Assembly (NCBI RefSeq): GCF_900590885.1
Contig: NZ_UUON01000050.1
Span: forward strand, 558,001 to 622,000
DNA: 64,000 bases
DNA from: Pseudomonas viridiflava
GTDB lineage: Bacteria; Pseudomonadota; Gammaproteobacteria; Pseudomonadales; Pseudomonadaceae
Direction of reading: 5' to 3'
Below, one piece after another: positions 40,936 through 50,143 of the stretch. A program made the translations under genes and the position numbers. The first letter of the stretch is position 1; each line of letters begins with the position of its first letter. The notes below the pieces were generated by a model. The model was not told where the DNA came from, did not search any database, and worked only from the letters and a program-made list of their open reading frames with translations.

Positions 40936-42600
40936 TCAAAAACCGTCGACCCCGGCCACGTGTAGTGTTTGCGCCAACGCCCGGATGTGCGGGTCGCGAA
41001 AAAAGGCGCTCAGTTGCGCCGCGCGGCCCGGGCCGATGCCGTCAGTGGCCAGCCAGGCTTGGGTGTCTTTGGCGGCCAGCGTCTGCCAGCCACCTTGCAG
41101 GTCGTTGCGCGCCGCCGGCGGTATGCCCAAGGCCTTGAGCCATTGGGCAAAGGGCCTTTGCCGCGCGCTCTGGAGGCTGTCGAGCAGCCGTGCACGGCTG
41201 CGCTCGCCGAAGCCTTCAATGTTAGCAAGCTCTGCCGCATCCAGGGTTAACCAATCAAGAAAGCCTGCGATTAGACCGGCCTGGATCAAACTGTTCCAGG
41301 TCTCGCGGCCTATTTGCGGCAAGGCCAACCCCTGGCTGCCGCTCAACCAGGTGAGGCGCGCCAGCAACTGCTCCTCGCAGCCGGGGTCCAGTTGCCAGCA
41401 ACTCAAGGCGTGGAAGTCCAGCGGGTCGGGTACATGTAGCTCGGCCCGAGTGGGCGTGCGCAGAACCACGGCATCCAGATGTGGGATCACCTGGCCCGCC
41501 AGGCTGATGGCCACCTGGTCGCCCGGGCGGATATCCAGCGTTTGCCAGCGTTTCAGCGAGCCGACGCTCACGCGGCTGATCTGCCGGTCATCCAGCCGTA
41601 CCGGCTCGAGTTCCAGCATGGGAGTGATACGGCCGGTGCGGCCGACTTTGAAGTGTATGTCGCGCACCAGCGCCAGGGCCTTGGCGGCCGGGTACTTCCA
41701 GGCCACGGCCCAGTAGGCTGTGCCGACCTGCCAGCGCTTCGCCGGAGTGCGCCGGGCCTGGTGCAGTACCACGCCGTCACTGGCAAAAGGCAGCGGATGG
41801 TTGTACCAGTAGGTGCGCCAGTGTGCAGCCTGGGTAATGTCCTGGATGGGCTGGCTGTAGCGCTGGCTGTCGGTGAACCCCCAGCGTGCAAGGCTGGCCA
41901 GGCGTTCGGTAAATGACTCGGGGCCTTCAGGCCAGGCCCACACGAACAGGCCGATATGAGCGGCGTCGGCGTCGCTGAGATGGTGACGGTTCATCAAGCC
42001 GGCCACTTTGCTGCGTGCATTGAGCCCGCCGCGTGCCGATTGCACATGGTCGTCCAGGCGCCAATAGAGTTCGCCTTGCAGCACCAGGTCGACAGGCTCC
42101 GGCAGGTGCTGGACGACACCGGGGAGCTTGCGCGCGGTGGCTGACCAGTCCTGGCCGAGTTCGCCATCGCCACGGCTGACGACTTGGCTCAACCGACCCT
42201 GGCGATACACCAGGGTCACCGCCACGCCGTCGACCTTGGGTTGGATCCAGATCTCCTGGCGGCTGCCCAGCCAGGCGCCGACCGCCTGCTCATCCGGCAG
42301 TTTTTCCAGGCCGGTGTGGGCGATAGGGTGAGGCAGGGTGCCTCGCGCGCTGGCCAGTGGGTTGTCCGGCACCGGTGCGGTTTGGGGGAAGCATTCACGC
42401 CATCGCGCAAGGCGTTGGCGAGCCTGGTCGTAGAGGTCGTCGCTGACGGGGGATTGGCCGAGCCGATGATAGCTGCGGTCCCACTGGTGGATCTGTTCGG
42501 CCAGGGCGTCGACCTGGGTTGGGGCGTCTTCCGGGCAGCCTTGCGCCCACGTCCAAAGGGGTAACGCACTGAGTAGCAGAGCAATCAATAAACGCATCAT
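40936..42600 (-). CDS. ligB: NAD+-dependent DNA ligase LigB
   Basis: A 554-aa second NAD-dependent DNA ligase. Seen: IWIQPKVDGVAVTLVYRQGRLSQVVSRGDGELG, where Lys122 in KVDG is the adenylation site, VLQGELYWRLDDH, an OB-fold region (HFKVGRTGRITPMLELEPV) and helix-hairpin-helix repeats near the end. It lacks the C-terminal BRCT domain and much of the zinc finger of LigA. The N-terminus is MMRLLIALLLSALPLWTWAQ, a signal-peptide-like stretch; E. coli LigB has a similar one. Start at 42600 (42597 and 42606 also possible). Confidence 0.93.
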   Translation of the reverse strand: MMRLLIALLLSALPLWTWAQGCPEDAPTQVDALAEQIHQWDRSYHRLGQSPVSDDLYDQARQRLARWRECFPQTAPVPDNPLASARGTLPHPIAHTGLEKLPDEQAVGAWLGSRQEIWIQPKVDGVAVTLVYRQGRLSQVVSRGDGELGQDWSATARKLPGVVQHLPEPVDLVLQGELYWRLDDHVQSARGGLNARSKVAGLMNRHHLSDADAAHIGLFVWAWPEGPESFTERLASLARWGFTDSQRYSQPIQDITQAAHWRTYWYNHPLPFASDGVVLHQARRTPAKRWQVGTAYWAVAWKYPAAKALALVRDIHFKVGRTGRITPMLELEPVRLDDRQISRVSVGSLKRWQTLDIRPGDQVAISLAGQVIPHLDAVVLRTPTRAELHVPDPLDFHALSCWQLDPGCEEQLLARLTWLSGSQGLALPQIGRETWNSLIQAGLIAGFLDWLTLDAAELANIEGFGERSRARLLDSLQSARQRPFAQWLKALGIPPAARNDLQGGWQTLAAKDTQAWLATDGIGPGRAAQLSAFFRDPHIRALAQTLHVAGVDGF

Positions 42601-42651
42601 GAGCATCCTTGCCCGAAAAGGGTGCCCAGCCTAAATGATCCATGCGCCCAC

Positions 42652-42680
42652 AAAAAAGCCCCGGCAGGGCGGGGCTTTTT
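42652..42680. terminator. Intrinsic terminator between ligB and the next minus-strand gene
   Basis: AAAAAGCCCC and GGGGCTTTTT arms around a 7-nt loop; on the minus strand it terminates the transcript of the 42696-43043 gene, 16 bp after its stop. Confidence 0.85.
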
Positions 42681-42695
42681 ACCGGGTGTTTCCAG

Positions 42696-43043
42696 TTACT
42701 TGAACAGACCGCCCAGAGCTTTCACGGCATCGGGCTTATCGGCCTTGGCTTCCTGTGTTTGCTGCTTGGCGTCGGCTTTGGCCTGGGCTTGGGCAAGTTT
42801 GTCACAACCTTTGTTGATCTGGTCTTGCGCGGCTTTGAAGGCCTTCACTTTCAAGGTGTCTTTGCTGGCTTCGGCCGCATCGATCTTGGTTTGCAGGTCA
42901 GCGGATTGCTTCTGGCAGTCGCCGGAGTTGCCGCCACCCAGTTGGGAGGTCAGGCCGCTCAGTGCGCTCAGGTCGGCGGAGTGGGCCGGCAGGGCGAACA
43001 GGCTGAGCAGCAGGGCAGCGGGGGCGAGCGTGGAGATGCGCAT
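42696..43043 (-). CDS. Small exported protein of unknown function
   Basis: A 115-aa periplasmic protein. Seen: signal peptide MRISTLAPAALLLSLFALPAHS cleaved before ADLSALS, then SGDCQKQSADLQTKIDAAEASKDTLKVKAFKAAQDQINKGCDKLAQ, two cysteines framing a helical stretch, and a Lys/Ala/Gln-rich tail. It resembles the DUF1090-type neighbour at 40470 in its overall layout, but I see no clear homology. It is expressed from its own unit, with a terminator after it. Confidence 0.78.
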   Translation of the reverse strand: MRISTLAPAALLLSLFALPAHSADLSALSGLTSQLGGGNSGDCQKQSADLQTKIDAAEASKDTLKVKAFKAAQDQINKGCDKLAQAQAKADAKQQTQEAKADKPDAVKALGGLFK

Positions 43044-43213
43044 GAAAAACCTCAATGTTCGATTGCCTGCGCGCGTGTCTGTCTCGGGCTGGCGCAGGGC
43101 AATATCCAAATAAGGTAGAGGGCCCGAGAGGGCGCGGATTCTAGTGGGCCATTATTTGGCCTGCAAGCATTGGATCCAAAAATTGTGAGCGCTGCCGCGA
43201 ATCTCCAGGCAAT

Positions 43214-43248
43214 AAAAAGCCCCGCCGGGCGAACCCGGCAGGGCTTTT
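43214..43248 (-). terminator. Intrinsic terminator after metK
   Basis: AAAAGCCC-GCCGGG / CCCGGC-GGGCTTTT with a short loop; on the minus strand it ends in a T-run, 15 bp beyond the metK stop. Confidence 0.85.
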
Positions 43249-43262
43249 GGTGACGCGAGCGA

Positions 43263-44453
43263 TTACAGGCCGGCGGCAGTACGCAGGTCGTTGGCGCGGT
43301 CGGTTTTTTCCCAGGTGAAGGTGGTGAAGGTGTCGTCGCCGACAGTCTTCTGCACAGGGGTACGACCGAAGTGGCCGTAGGCTGCGGTTTCCTGGTACAT
43401 CGGGTGCAGCAGGTCGAGCATGGTGGTGATCGCGTAAGGGCGCAGGTCGAAAATCTCGCGCACGAGTTTTACGATCTTGTCATCGCTGATCTTGCCGGTG
43501 CCGAAGGTATTCAGCGAGATCGACGTAGGCTGGGCCACACCGATAGCGTAGGAAACCTGAATCTCGCAGCGCTCGGCCAGGCCGGCAGCGACGATGTTCT
43601 TGGCCACGTAACGACCGGCGTAGGCGGCCGAACGGTCAACCTTGGATGGGTCTTTACCCGAGAACGCGCCACCGCCGTGACGGGCCATGCCGCCGTAGCT
43701 GTCGACGATGATCTTGCGACCGGTCAGGCCGCAGTCGCCCACTGGGCCACCGATGATGAACTGGCCAGTCGGGTTGATGTGGAACTGGGTGTCCTTGCTC
43801 AGCAGTTCGGCCGGCAGCACGTGCTTGACGATCAGCTCCATCACGCCTTCACGCAGGTCGGCGTAGGAAACGTCCGGGTTGTGTTGGGTCGACAGTACTA
43901 CGGCGTCGATGCCGACGACTTTGCCGCCTTCGTAACGGCAGGTCACCTGGGACTTGGCATCCGGGCGCAGCCACGGCAGCAGGCCGGATTTACGCGCTTC
44001 GGCCTGGCGTTGTACCAACTGGTGCGAGAAGGTGATCGGCGCTGGCATCAGCACGTCGGTTTCGTTGCTGGCGTAGCCGAACATCAGGCCCTGGTCGCCG
44101 GCGCCCTGGTCTTCCGGCTTGGCGCGGTCGACACCCTGGTTGATGTCGGGGGACTGCTTGCCGATGATGTTCATCACGCCGCAGGTCGCGCCGTCGAAGC
44201 CGACGTCGGAGCTGGTGTAGCCGATGTCGGTGATCACGTCACGGACGATCTGCTCCAGGTCAACCCAGGCAGTGGTGGTCACTTCGCCAGCGATGATCGC
44301 TACACCGGTTTTCACCAGAGTCTCGCACGCCACACGGGCGAACTTGTCTTCAGCAATGATGGCGTCCAGCACCGCATCAGAAATCTGGTCGGCGATTTTG
44401 TCCGGATGCCCTTCAGACACGGACTCGGAGGTGAAAAGGGAGTATTCGCTCAT
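43263..44453 (-). CDS. metK: S-adenosylmethionine synthetase
   Basis: A 396-aa enzyme that makes SAM from methionine and ATP. Seen: MSEYSLFTSESVSEGHPDKIADQISDAVLDA (ATP/methionine site), GAGDQGLMFGYA (about 117-128) and the glycine-rich loop GGGAFSGKDPSKVDRSAAYAGR (about 260-282). The start at 44453 matches the family; the longer frame to 44534 overlaps the upstream gene. It sits 19 bp downstream of the ArsR-methyltransferase gene, so the two are likely cotranscribed and the palindrome at 45511 would control both. Confidence 0.97.
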   Translation of the reverse strand: MSEYSLFTSESVSEGHPDKIADQISDAVLDAIIAEDKFARVACETLVKTGVAIIAGEVTTTAWVDLEQIVRDVITDIGYTSSDVGFDGATCGVMNIIGKQSPDINQGVDRAKPEDQGAGDQGLMFGYASNETDVLMPAPITFSHQLVQRQAEARKSGLLPWLRPDAKSQVTCRYEGGKVVGIDAVVLSTQHNPDVSYADLREGVMELIVKHVLPAELLSKDTQFHINPTGQFIIGGPVGDCGLTGRKIIVDSYGGMARHGGGAFSGKDPSKVDRSAAYAGRYVAKNIVAAGLAERCEIQVSYAIGVAQPTSISLNTFGTGKISDDKIVKLVREIFDLRPYAITTMLDLLHPMYQETAAYGHFGRTPVQKTVGDDTFTTFTWEKTDRANDLRTAAGL

Positions 44454-44472
44454 CTCGATGTTTTCCTGATAT

Positions 44473-45468
44473 TTACCGATGGTGAGTGTCGCCAGCCGGC
44501 CGCTGAAAATGGCGGACCTGGATCTGGAAACCATTACGTAAACCTACATAGAGGCTTTCCCCGGGGACGAGCCCCGCAGCGGTGGCCCAACGGGCCAGAT
44601 CGTCCTGTTCAAAACCCAGCCAGAGATCACCGCAGGCCTCCTTGGCCCAACTCTGGTTGTGGCTGCATAAATCTGTAACCAGCAGGCTACCGCCGGGGTG
44701 CAGCAGCCCGGCCATTTGCTTGAGGGCGTCGGCGGGGGCGGCGAAATGGTGCAAGACCATGTTCAGCACCACGCAGTCGGCCCGCAGGCTGGTGTCATTC
44801 AAGGCGTCCGCCAACTGCAGGCTGACGTTACCCAGCGCCTCGCGTTCGCACAGCTGGCGCGCCAGTTCGAGCATCGCCGGGCTGTTGTCCAGTGCCGTGA
44901 CCTGCTGGAAGCGCCGCGCCAGGTCCGGCAGGAAACCACCATCCCCGGGGCCGACTTCCAGCGCTGTGGCCTCATCACTGAAGCTCAGCTTGTCGAGCAG
45001 CGCCAATACGCTGTCGCGGTATTGAGGCAGGCCGGCGATCAGGTCCTGTTGCGCGCGAAACTTCTCGGCAACCCGTGCGAAAAAGTCCTGGCTCGCTGCA
45101 GCGCGTTGACCGTGGACCTGGTTGATGCGCGATTGCACGTCATCGGGCAGGCTCAGGCCGTCCACTTCGTCGAGCAGGGCGGCGTGCAGCTTGCCGCCGA
45201 GCAGGTCGGTGTGGGGCAGGGCGCGGCGATAGAAAATCGCATTGCCTTCGCGGCGGGTGGCCACCAGGTCGGCCTGGGCCAGCACCTTCAAGTGGTGGCT
45301 CATGCCGGACTGGCCGATGGCGAAGATCTGCGCCAGTTCCAGTACACCGAAGGAATCGTTGGCCAGCGCGCGCAATACGTTCAGACGCAACGGATCGCCA
45401 GCGGCCTTGCACAAGGCTGCCAGGTCATCGCCGTCGTCGGGACGTAGGGAGGGCATGGGTAGATTCAT
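44473..45468 (-). CDS. ArsR-family regulator fused to a SAM-dependent methyltransferase domain (SahR-like)
   Basis: A 331-aa fusion. Seen: N-terminal ArsR winged helix (about 12-90: LAALCKAAGDPLRLNVLRALA, GQSGMSHHLKVLAQADLVATRREGNAIFYRRA) without metal-binding cysteine pairs, and a class I methyltransferase fold (about 165-310) with ALEVGPGDGGFLPDLA as the SAM-binding motif I and VVLNMVLHHF. Such fusions next to SAM-cycle genes belong to the SahR type of repressor, which responds to SAH. The regulator is encoded upstream of metK on the same strand and has a perfect palindrome in its promoter region, consistent with autorepression relieved by a SAM-cycle metabolite. Effector assignment is inference. 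Confidence 0.88.
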   Translation of the reverse strand: MNLPMPSLRPDDGDDLAALCKAAGDPLRLNVLRALANDSFGVLELAQIFAIGQSGMSHHLKVLAQADLVATRREGNAIFYRRALPHTDLLGGKLHAALLDEVDGLSLPDDVQSRINQVHGQRAAASQDFFARVAEKFRAQQDLIAGLPQYRDSVLALLDKLSFSDEATALEVGPGDGGFLPDLARRFQQVTALDNSPAMLELARQLCEREALGNVSLQLADALNDTSLRADCVVLNMVLHHFAAPADALKQMAGLLHPGGSLLVTDLCSHNQSWAKEACGDLWLGFEQDDLARWATAAGLVPGESLYVGLRNGFQIQVRHFQRPAGDTHHR

Positions 45469-45510
45469 AAGGCCAGCAGTCTAGAGACGGGTGGAAATCC
45501 CTGCAAGGCC

Positions 45511-45532
45511 AATATCAAAAAGTTTTGATATT
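45511..45532. promoter_or_regulatory. Perfect palindromic operator of the ArsR-methyltransferase
   Basis: Arms AATATCAAAA and TTTTGATATT flank AG: a perfect 22-bp palindrome, 43 bp before the regulator's start and 210 bp before tkt. Its size and ATC...GAT ends suit a dimeric ArsR-type protein. Confidence 0.75.
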
Positions 45533-45741
45533 GGTCGATAAGTGGCGGTTATAAGCAGCCGCTATAACCTTTAGACGAACACGTGGCCGATTTCTGCAGG
45601 GGATTGGCGCGCAAACCAGAGGAAAAACACCTCCAAGTGACTATCTGTCATTGCCCGCAGGCGGTGGCTGAGGGAAAATGCCGGTCCTTTTTTGCGTTTC
45701 TTTTTATTCACTCTCTATTCAATATCCTCAGGAGATCAGCG

Positions 45742-47739
45742 ATGCCCAGCCGTCGTGAGCGTGCCAACGCCATTCGTGCCCTCAGCATGGATGCCGTGCA
45801 AAAAGCCAACAGCGGCCATCCCGGTGCCCCGATGGGCATGGCGGATATCGCCGAGGTACTTTGGCGTGACTACCTGAAACACAACCCGAGCAACCCGTCG
45901 TTCGCCGACCGTGACCGCTTCGTGCTGTCCAACGGCCACGGCTCGATGCTGATCTATTCGCTGCTGCACCTGACCGGCTACGACGTCACCATCGATGACC
46001 TCAAGAGCTTCCGCCAGCTGCACAGCCGCACCCCGGGTCACCCGGAATTCGGCTACACCCCAGGCGTCGAGACCACCACCGGTCCCCTGGGCCAAGGCCT
46101 GGCCAACGCGGTTGGTTTTGCGCTGGCTGAAAAAGTCCTGGGCGCGCAGTTCAACCGTCCTGGCCACAACATTGTTGACCACCACACCTACGTGTTCCTG
46201 GGTGATGGCTGCATGATGGAAGGCATTTCCCACGAAGTCGCTTCCCTGGCCGGCACCCTGGGCCTGGGCAAGCTGATCGCCTTCTACGATGACAACGGCA
46301 TCTCCATCGACGGCGAAGTCGAAGGCTGGTTCACCGATGACACTCCGAAGCGTTTCGAAGCCTACAATTGGCAAGTGATCCGCAACGTCGACGGCCACGA
46401 TCCGGAAGAAATCAAAACCGCCATCGACACCGCGCGCAAGAGCGAGCAGCCGACCCTGATCTGCTGCAAGACCACCATCGGTTTCGGCTCGCCGAACAAG
46501 CAAGGTAAAGAAGACTGCCACGGCGCCCCACTGGGTGACGCGGAAATCGCCCTGACCCGCGAAGCGTTGAAGTGGACCCACGGCCCGTTCGAAATCCCGG
46601 CCGACATCTACGCCGAGTGGAGCGCCAAGGAAAAAGGCCTGGCCGCCGAAGCCGAGTGGGACCAGCGTTTCGCTGCCTACTCCGCCGAATTCCCGGAGCT
46701 GGCCAACGAACTGGTACGCCGCCTGGCCGGCGACCTGCCTGCCGACTTCTCGGAAAAAGCCTCGGCCTACATCGCCGAAGTCGCGGCCAAGGGCGAGACC
46801 ATCGCCAGCCGTAAAGCCAGCCAGAACACCCTGAACGCCTTTGGCCCGCTGCTGCCTGAGTTCCTCGGCGGTTCGGCCGACCTGGCCGGTTCCAACCTGA
46901 CCCTGTGGAAAGGCTGCAAAGGCGTGTCGGCCGAAGACGCCAGCGGCAACTACATGTACTACGGCGTGCGCGAGTTCGGCATGAGCGCCATCATGAACGG
47001 CGTGTCCCTGCACGGCGGCCTGGTGCCTTACGGCGCGACCTTCCTGATGTTCATGGAGTACGCGCGTAACGCGGTACGTATGGCGGCGCTGATGAAAAAG
47101 CGTGTGATCCATGTGTACACCCACGACTCCATCGGCCTGGGCGAAGACGGCCCGACGCACCAGCCGGTCGAGCAACTGACCAGCCTGCGCACCACGCCGA
47201 ACCTGGATTGCTGGCGCCCAGCCGACGCAGTCGAATCCGCGGTGGCCTGGAAGCACGCCATCGAGCGCAAGGACGGCCCTTCGGCGCTGATCTTCTCGCG
47301 TCAGAACCTGCAGCACCAAGTGCGTACCGACGCGCAGATCGCCGACATCAGCCGTGGCGGCTACGTGCTCAAGGACTGCATCGGCGAGCCGGAGCTGATC
47401 CTGATCTCCACCGGTTCCGAAGTGGGCCTGACCGTTCAGGCGTATGACAAGCTGACCGAGCAAGGCCGCAACGTACGCGTTGTGTCCATGCCGTGCACCA
47501 GCGTGTTCGAAGCCCAGGACGCCGGCTACAAGCAATCGGTCCTGCCGTTGCAGGTCAGCGCGCGTATCGCCATCGAAGCGGCTCACGCCGACTACTGGTA
47601 CAAGTACGTGGGCCTGGAAGGCCGTGTGATCGGCATGACCACCTACGGTGAGTCGGCGCCGGCGCCAGCGTTGTTCGAAGAGTTCGGTTTCACCCTGGAA
47701 AACATCCTGGGTCAGGCTGAAGAGCTGCTGGAAGACTAA
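45742..47739 (+). CDS. tkt: Transketolase
   Basis: A 665-aa thiamine-diphosphate enzyme of the pentose-phosphate pathway. Seen: MPSRRERANAIRALSMDAVQKANSGHPGAPMGMADIAEVLW, GPLGQGLANAVGFALAEK, the ThDP motif GDGCMMEGISHEVASLAGTLGLGKLIAFYDDN (about 155-186) and THDSIGLGEDGPTHQPVEQL (about 462-481). The ATG at 45742, with AGGAGA upstream, gives the correct N-terminus. It is followed by epd, pgk and fba on the same strand, as in P. aeruginosa. Confidence 0.97.
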   Translation: MPSRRERANAIRALSMDAVQKANSGHPGAPMGMADIAEVLWRDYLKHNPSNPSFADRDRFVLSNGHGSMLIYSLLHLTGYDVTIDDLKSFRQLHSRTPGHPEFGYTPGVETTTGPLGQGLANAVGFALAEKVLGAQFNRPGHNIVDHHTYVFLGDGCMMEGISHEVASLAGTLGLGKLIAFYDDNGISIDGEVEGWFTDDTPKRFEAYNWQVIRNVDGHDPEEIKTAIDTARKSEQPTLICCKTTIGFGSPNKQGKEDCHGAPLGDAEIALTREALKWTHGPFEIPADIYAEWSAKEKGLAAEAEWDQRFAAYSAEFPELANELVRRLAGDLPADFSEKASAYIAEVAAKGETIASRKASQNTLNAFGPLLPEFLGGSADLAGSNLTLWKGCKGVSAEDASGNYMYYGVREFGMSAIMNGVSLHGGLVPYGATFLMFMEYARNAVRMAALMKKRVIHVYTHDSIGLGEDGPTHQPVEQLTSLRTTPNLDCWRPADAVESAVAWKHAIERKDGPSALIFSRQNLQHQVRTDAQIADISRGGYVLKDCIGEPELILISTGSEVGLTVQAYDKLTEQGRNVRVVSMPCTSVFEAQDAGYKQSVLPLQVSARIAIEAAHADYWYKYVGLEGRVIGMTTYGESAPAPALFEEFGFTLENILGQAEELLED

Positions 47740-47762
47740 GTCAGTCTGCGTTGTCTGCACTG

Positions 47763-47836
47763 GCGCTATCGCGGGCAAGCCCGCTCCCACATTTGGATCG
47801 CGGTCTAATGTGGGAGTGGGCTTGCCCGCGATGGCG
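47763..47836. repeat. Second-class REP pair between tkt and epd
   Basis: A pair of GCGGGCAAGCCCGCTCCCACA-type units in inverted order around a short spacer. The core GCGGGC differs from the GGGGGC class used elsewhere in the window. Confidence 0.82.
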
Positions 47837-47877
47837 TCAGAGCATTCAACACCGAACTAACCTTGATCGAGAACCCC

Positions 47878-48933
47878 ATGCCCCAACCGCGTCCCTACAA
47901 AGTTGCACTCAACGGCTACGGCCGCATTGGTCGTTGTGTCTTGCGTGCGCTGTTCGAGCGAGGGGCGGCGGCCGGGTTTGAAATTGTCGCGATCAACGAT
48001 CTGGCCGACATGGCCAGCATCGAATACCTGACACGCTTTGACTCCACCCACGGCCGGTTCCCCGGCGAAGTGCGGGTTGAAGACGATTGTCTGCATATTA
48101 ATGGCAACTGCGTGCAGGTCCTGCGCAGTGCCACCCCCGAGGGCATCGACTGGAAAGCATTGGGCGTTGACCTAGTGCTGGAATGTTCCGGTGTCTACCA
48201 CACCCGTGCCGACGGCCAGCGTTTTCTCGACGCTGGCGCGCCGCGTGTGCTGTTTTCCCAGCCGATGGCCAGCGAGGCGGATGTCGACGCCACCATCGTC
48301 TACGGCATCAACCAGGATTGCCTGACCGGCGCCGAGCTGCTGGTGTCCAACGCCTCCTGCACCACCAACTGCAGCGTGCCGTTGCTGCGCCTGCTGGATC
48401 AGGCGATTGGCATCGATTACGTGTCGATCACCACGATTCACTCGGCGATGAACGACCAGCCGGTGATCGACGCCTATCACCACGAAGACCTGCGCCGTAC
48501 GCGTTCGGCGTTCCAGTCAGTGATTCCGGTGTCCACCGGCCTCGCCCGTGGTATCGAGCGACTGTTGCCGGAACTTGCCGGGCGAATCCAGGCCAAAGCC
48601 GTACGGGTGCCGACGGTGAACGTGTCCTGCCTGGACATCACCATGCAAACCGTCAGCGACACTGACGCGATGGAGGTCAACCGCATTTTGCGCGACGCCG
48701 CCACCAGCGGCCCGCTCAAAGGTTTGTTGGCGTACACCGAGTTGCCGCACGCCAGTTGTGATTTCAACCATGACCCGCATTCGGCGATTGTCGATGCCAG
48801 CCAGACCCGCGTTTCCGGCCCCAGGCTGGTGAATATCCTGGCCTGGTTCGACAACGAATGGGGTTTTGCCAACCGAATGCTGGATGTTGCGGAACATTAT
48901 CTGCACATCGCCTCTAAACAACCTCAACAGTAA
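47878..48933 (+). CDS. epd: Erythrose-4-phosphate dehydrogenase
   Basis: A 351-aa GapA-like dehydrogenase that makes 4-phosphoerythronate for pyridoxal-phosphate synthesis. Seen: KVALNGYGRIGRCVLRALFE (NAD fold), catalytic SNASCTTNC with Cys about 161, TTIHSAMNDQPVIDAYHHEDLRRTRSA and WFDNEWGFANRMLD. AMNDQPVIDAYH is the Epd signature that differs from the glycolytic GapA (TATQK...). Position between tkt and pgk is the classic epd-pgk-fba arrangement. Glycolytic GAPDH activity cannot be excluded. Confidence 0.93.
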   Translation: MPQPRPYKVALNGYGRIGRCVLRALFERGAAAGFEIVAINDLADMASIEYLTRFDSTHGRFPGEVRVEDDCLHINGNCVQVLRSATPEGIDWKALGVDLVLECSGVYHTRADGQRFLDAGAPRVLFSQPMASEADVDATIVYGINQDCLTGAELLVSNASCTTNCSVPLLRLLDQAIGIDYVSITTIHSAMNDQPVIDAYHHEDLRRTRSAFQSVIPVSTGLARGIERLLPELAGRIQAKAVRVPTVNVSCLDITMQTVSDTDAMEVNRILRDAATSGPLKGLLAYTELPHASCDFNHDPHSAIVDASQTRVSGPRLVNILAWFDNEWGFANRMLDVAEHYLHIASKQPQQ

Positions 48934-48950
48934 TTCAGGAACTGCGACCC

Positions 48951-50114
48951 ATGACCGTGTTGAAGATGACCGACCTCGATCTGCAAGGTAAGCGCGTACT
49001 GATTCGCGAAGACCTCAACGTCCCAGTCAAGGACGGTGTTGTCACCAGCGATGCGCGAATCCTGGCCTCGCTGCCGACCATCAAGCTGGCCCTGGAAAAA
49101 GGCGCGGCCGTGATGGTCTGCTCCCACTTGGGTCGCCCGACCGAAGGTGAGTTCTCCGCCGAAAACAGCCTCAAGCCTGTAGCCGACTACCTGAGCAAGG
49201 CCCTGGGCCGCGACGTGCCGCTGGTGGCGGATTACCTGGGTGGCGTCGACGTTAAAGCCGGCGACATCGTGCTGTTCGAAAACGTGCGCTTCAACAAGGG
49301 CGAGAAAAAGAACAGCGACGAACTGGCCCAGCAATACGCGGCCCTGTGCGACGTGTTCGTGATGGACGCCTTTGGCACCGCTCACCGCGCTGAAGGCTCG
49401 ACCCACGGCGTGGCCAAGTTCGCCAAGGTCGCCGCAGCCGGCCCGTTGCTGGCCGCTGAACTGGATGCACTGGGCAAGGCCCTGGGCGCGCCGGCGCAGC
49501 CGATGGCGGCCATCGTGGCTGGCTCCAAGGTGTCGACCAAGCTGGACGTGCTCAACAGCTTGAGCCAGATCTGCAATCAACTGATCGTCGGCGGCGGCAT
49601 TGCCAACACTTTCCTGGCCGCAGCCGGCCACCCGGTGGGCAAGTCCCTCTACGAGCCGGACCTGCTGGACACCGCCCGCGCCATCGCCGCCAAGGTCAGC
49701 GTGCCGCTGCCGGTGGACGTGGTCGTCGCCAAGGAATTCGCTGAAAGCGCCGAAGCCACCGTCAAGCTGATCGCTGACGTGGCCGCCGACGACATGATCC
49801 TGGATATCGGCCCGCAAACCGCAGCCAACTTCGCCGAACTGCTGAAAGCCTCCCAGACCATCCTGTGGAACGGCCCGGTCGGCGTGTTCGAGTTCGACCA
49901 GTTCGGCAACGGCACCAAAGTACTGGCCAAGGCGATTGCCGAAAGCTCGGCGTTCTCCATCGCCGGTGGCGGCGACACCCTGGCGGCTATCGATAAATAT
50001 GGCGTTAGCGATCAGATCTCCTACATTTCTACCGGTGGCGGCGCGTTCCTGGAATTCGTCGAAGGCAAAGTACTGCCGGCCGTTGAAGTACTGGAAACCC
50101 GGGCCAAAGGCTGA
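48951..50114 (+). CDS. pgk: Phosphoglycerate kinase
   Basis: A 387-aa glycolytic kinase. Seen: VLKMTDLDLQGKRVLIREDLNVPVKDGVVTSDARI, MVCSHLGRPTEG (about 57-68), IVAGSKVSTKLDVLNSL (about 184-200) and WNGPVGVFEFDQFGNGT plus GGGDTLAAIDKYGV near the end. Length is normal. It starts 17 bp after epd, so they are cotranscribed. Confidence 0.97.
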   Translation: MTVLKMTDLDLQGKRVLIREDLNVPVKDGVVTSDARILASLPTIKLALEKGAAVMVCSHLGRPTEGEFSAENSLKPVADYLSKALGRDVPLVADYLGGVDVKAGDIVLFENVRFNKGEKKNSDELAQQYAALCDVFVMDAFGTAHRAEGSTHGVAKFAKVAAAGPLLAAELDALGKALGAPAQPMAAIVAGSKVSTKLDVLNSLSQICNQLIVGGGIANTFLAAAGHPVGKSLYEPDLLDTARAIAAKVSVPLPVDVVVAKEFAESAEATVKLIADVAADDMILDIGPQTAANFAELLKASQTILWNGPVGVFEFDQFGNGTKVLAKAIAESSAFSIAGGGDTLAAIDKYGVSDQISYISTGGGAFLEFVEGKVLPAVEVLETRAKG

Positions 50115-50143
50115 GGCTTGTGATCCGGAAAAGGAGCATTCCC

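Noticed and set aside
44454..44534. SAM riboswitch before metK
   Set aside because: Only 19 bp separate metK from the upstream gene, leaving no room; control is more likely through the regulator and its palindrome.
45736..47790. 684-codon frame opposite tkt
   Set aside because: Shadow of transketolase; no recognisable domain, and codon pattern follows the tkt frame.
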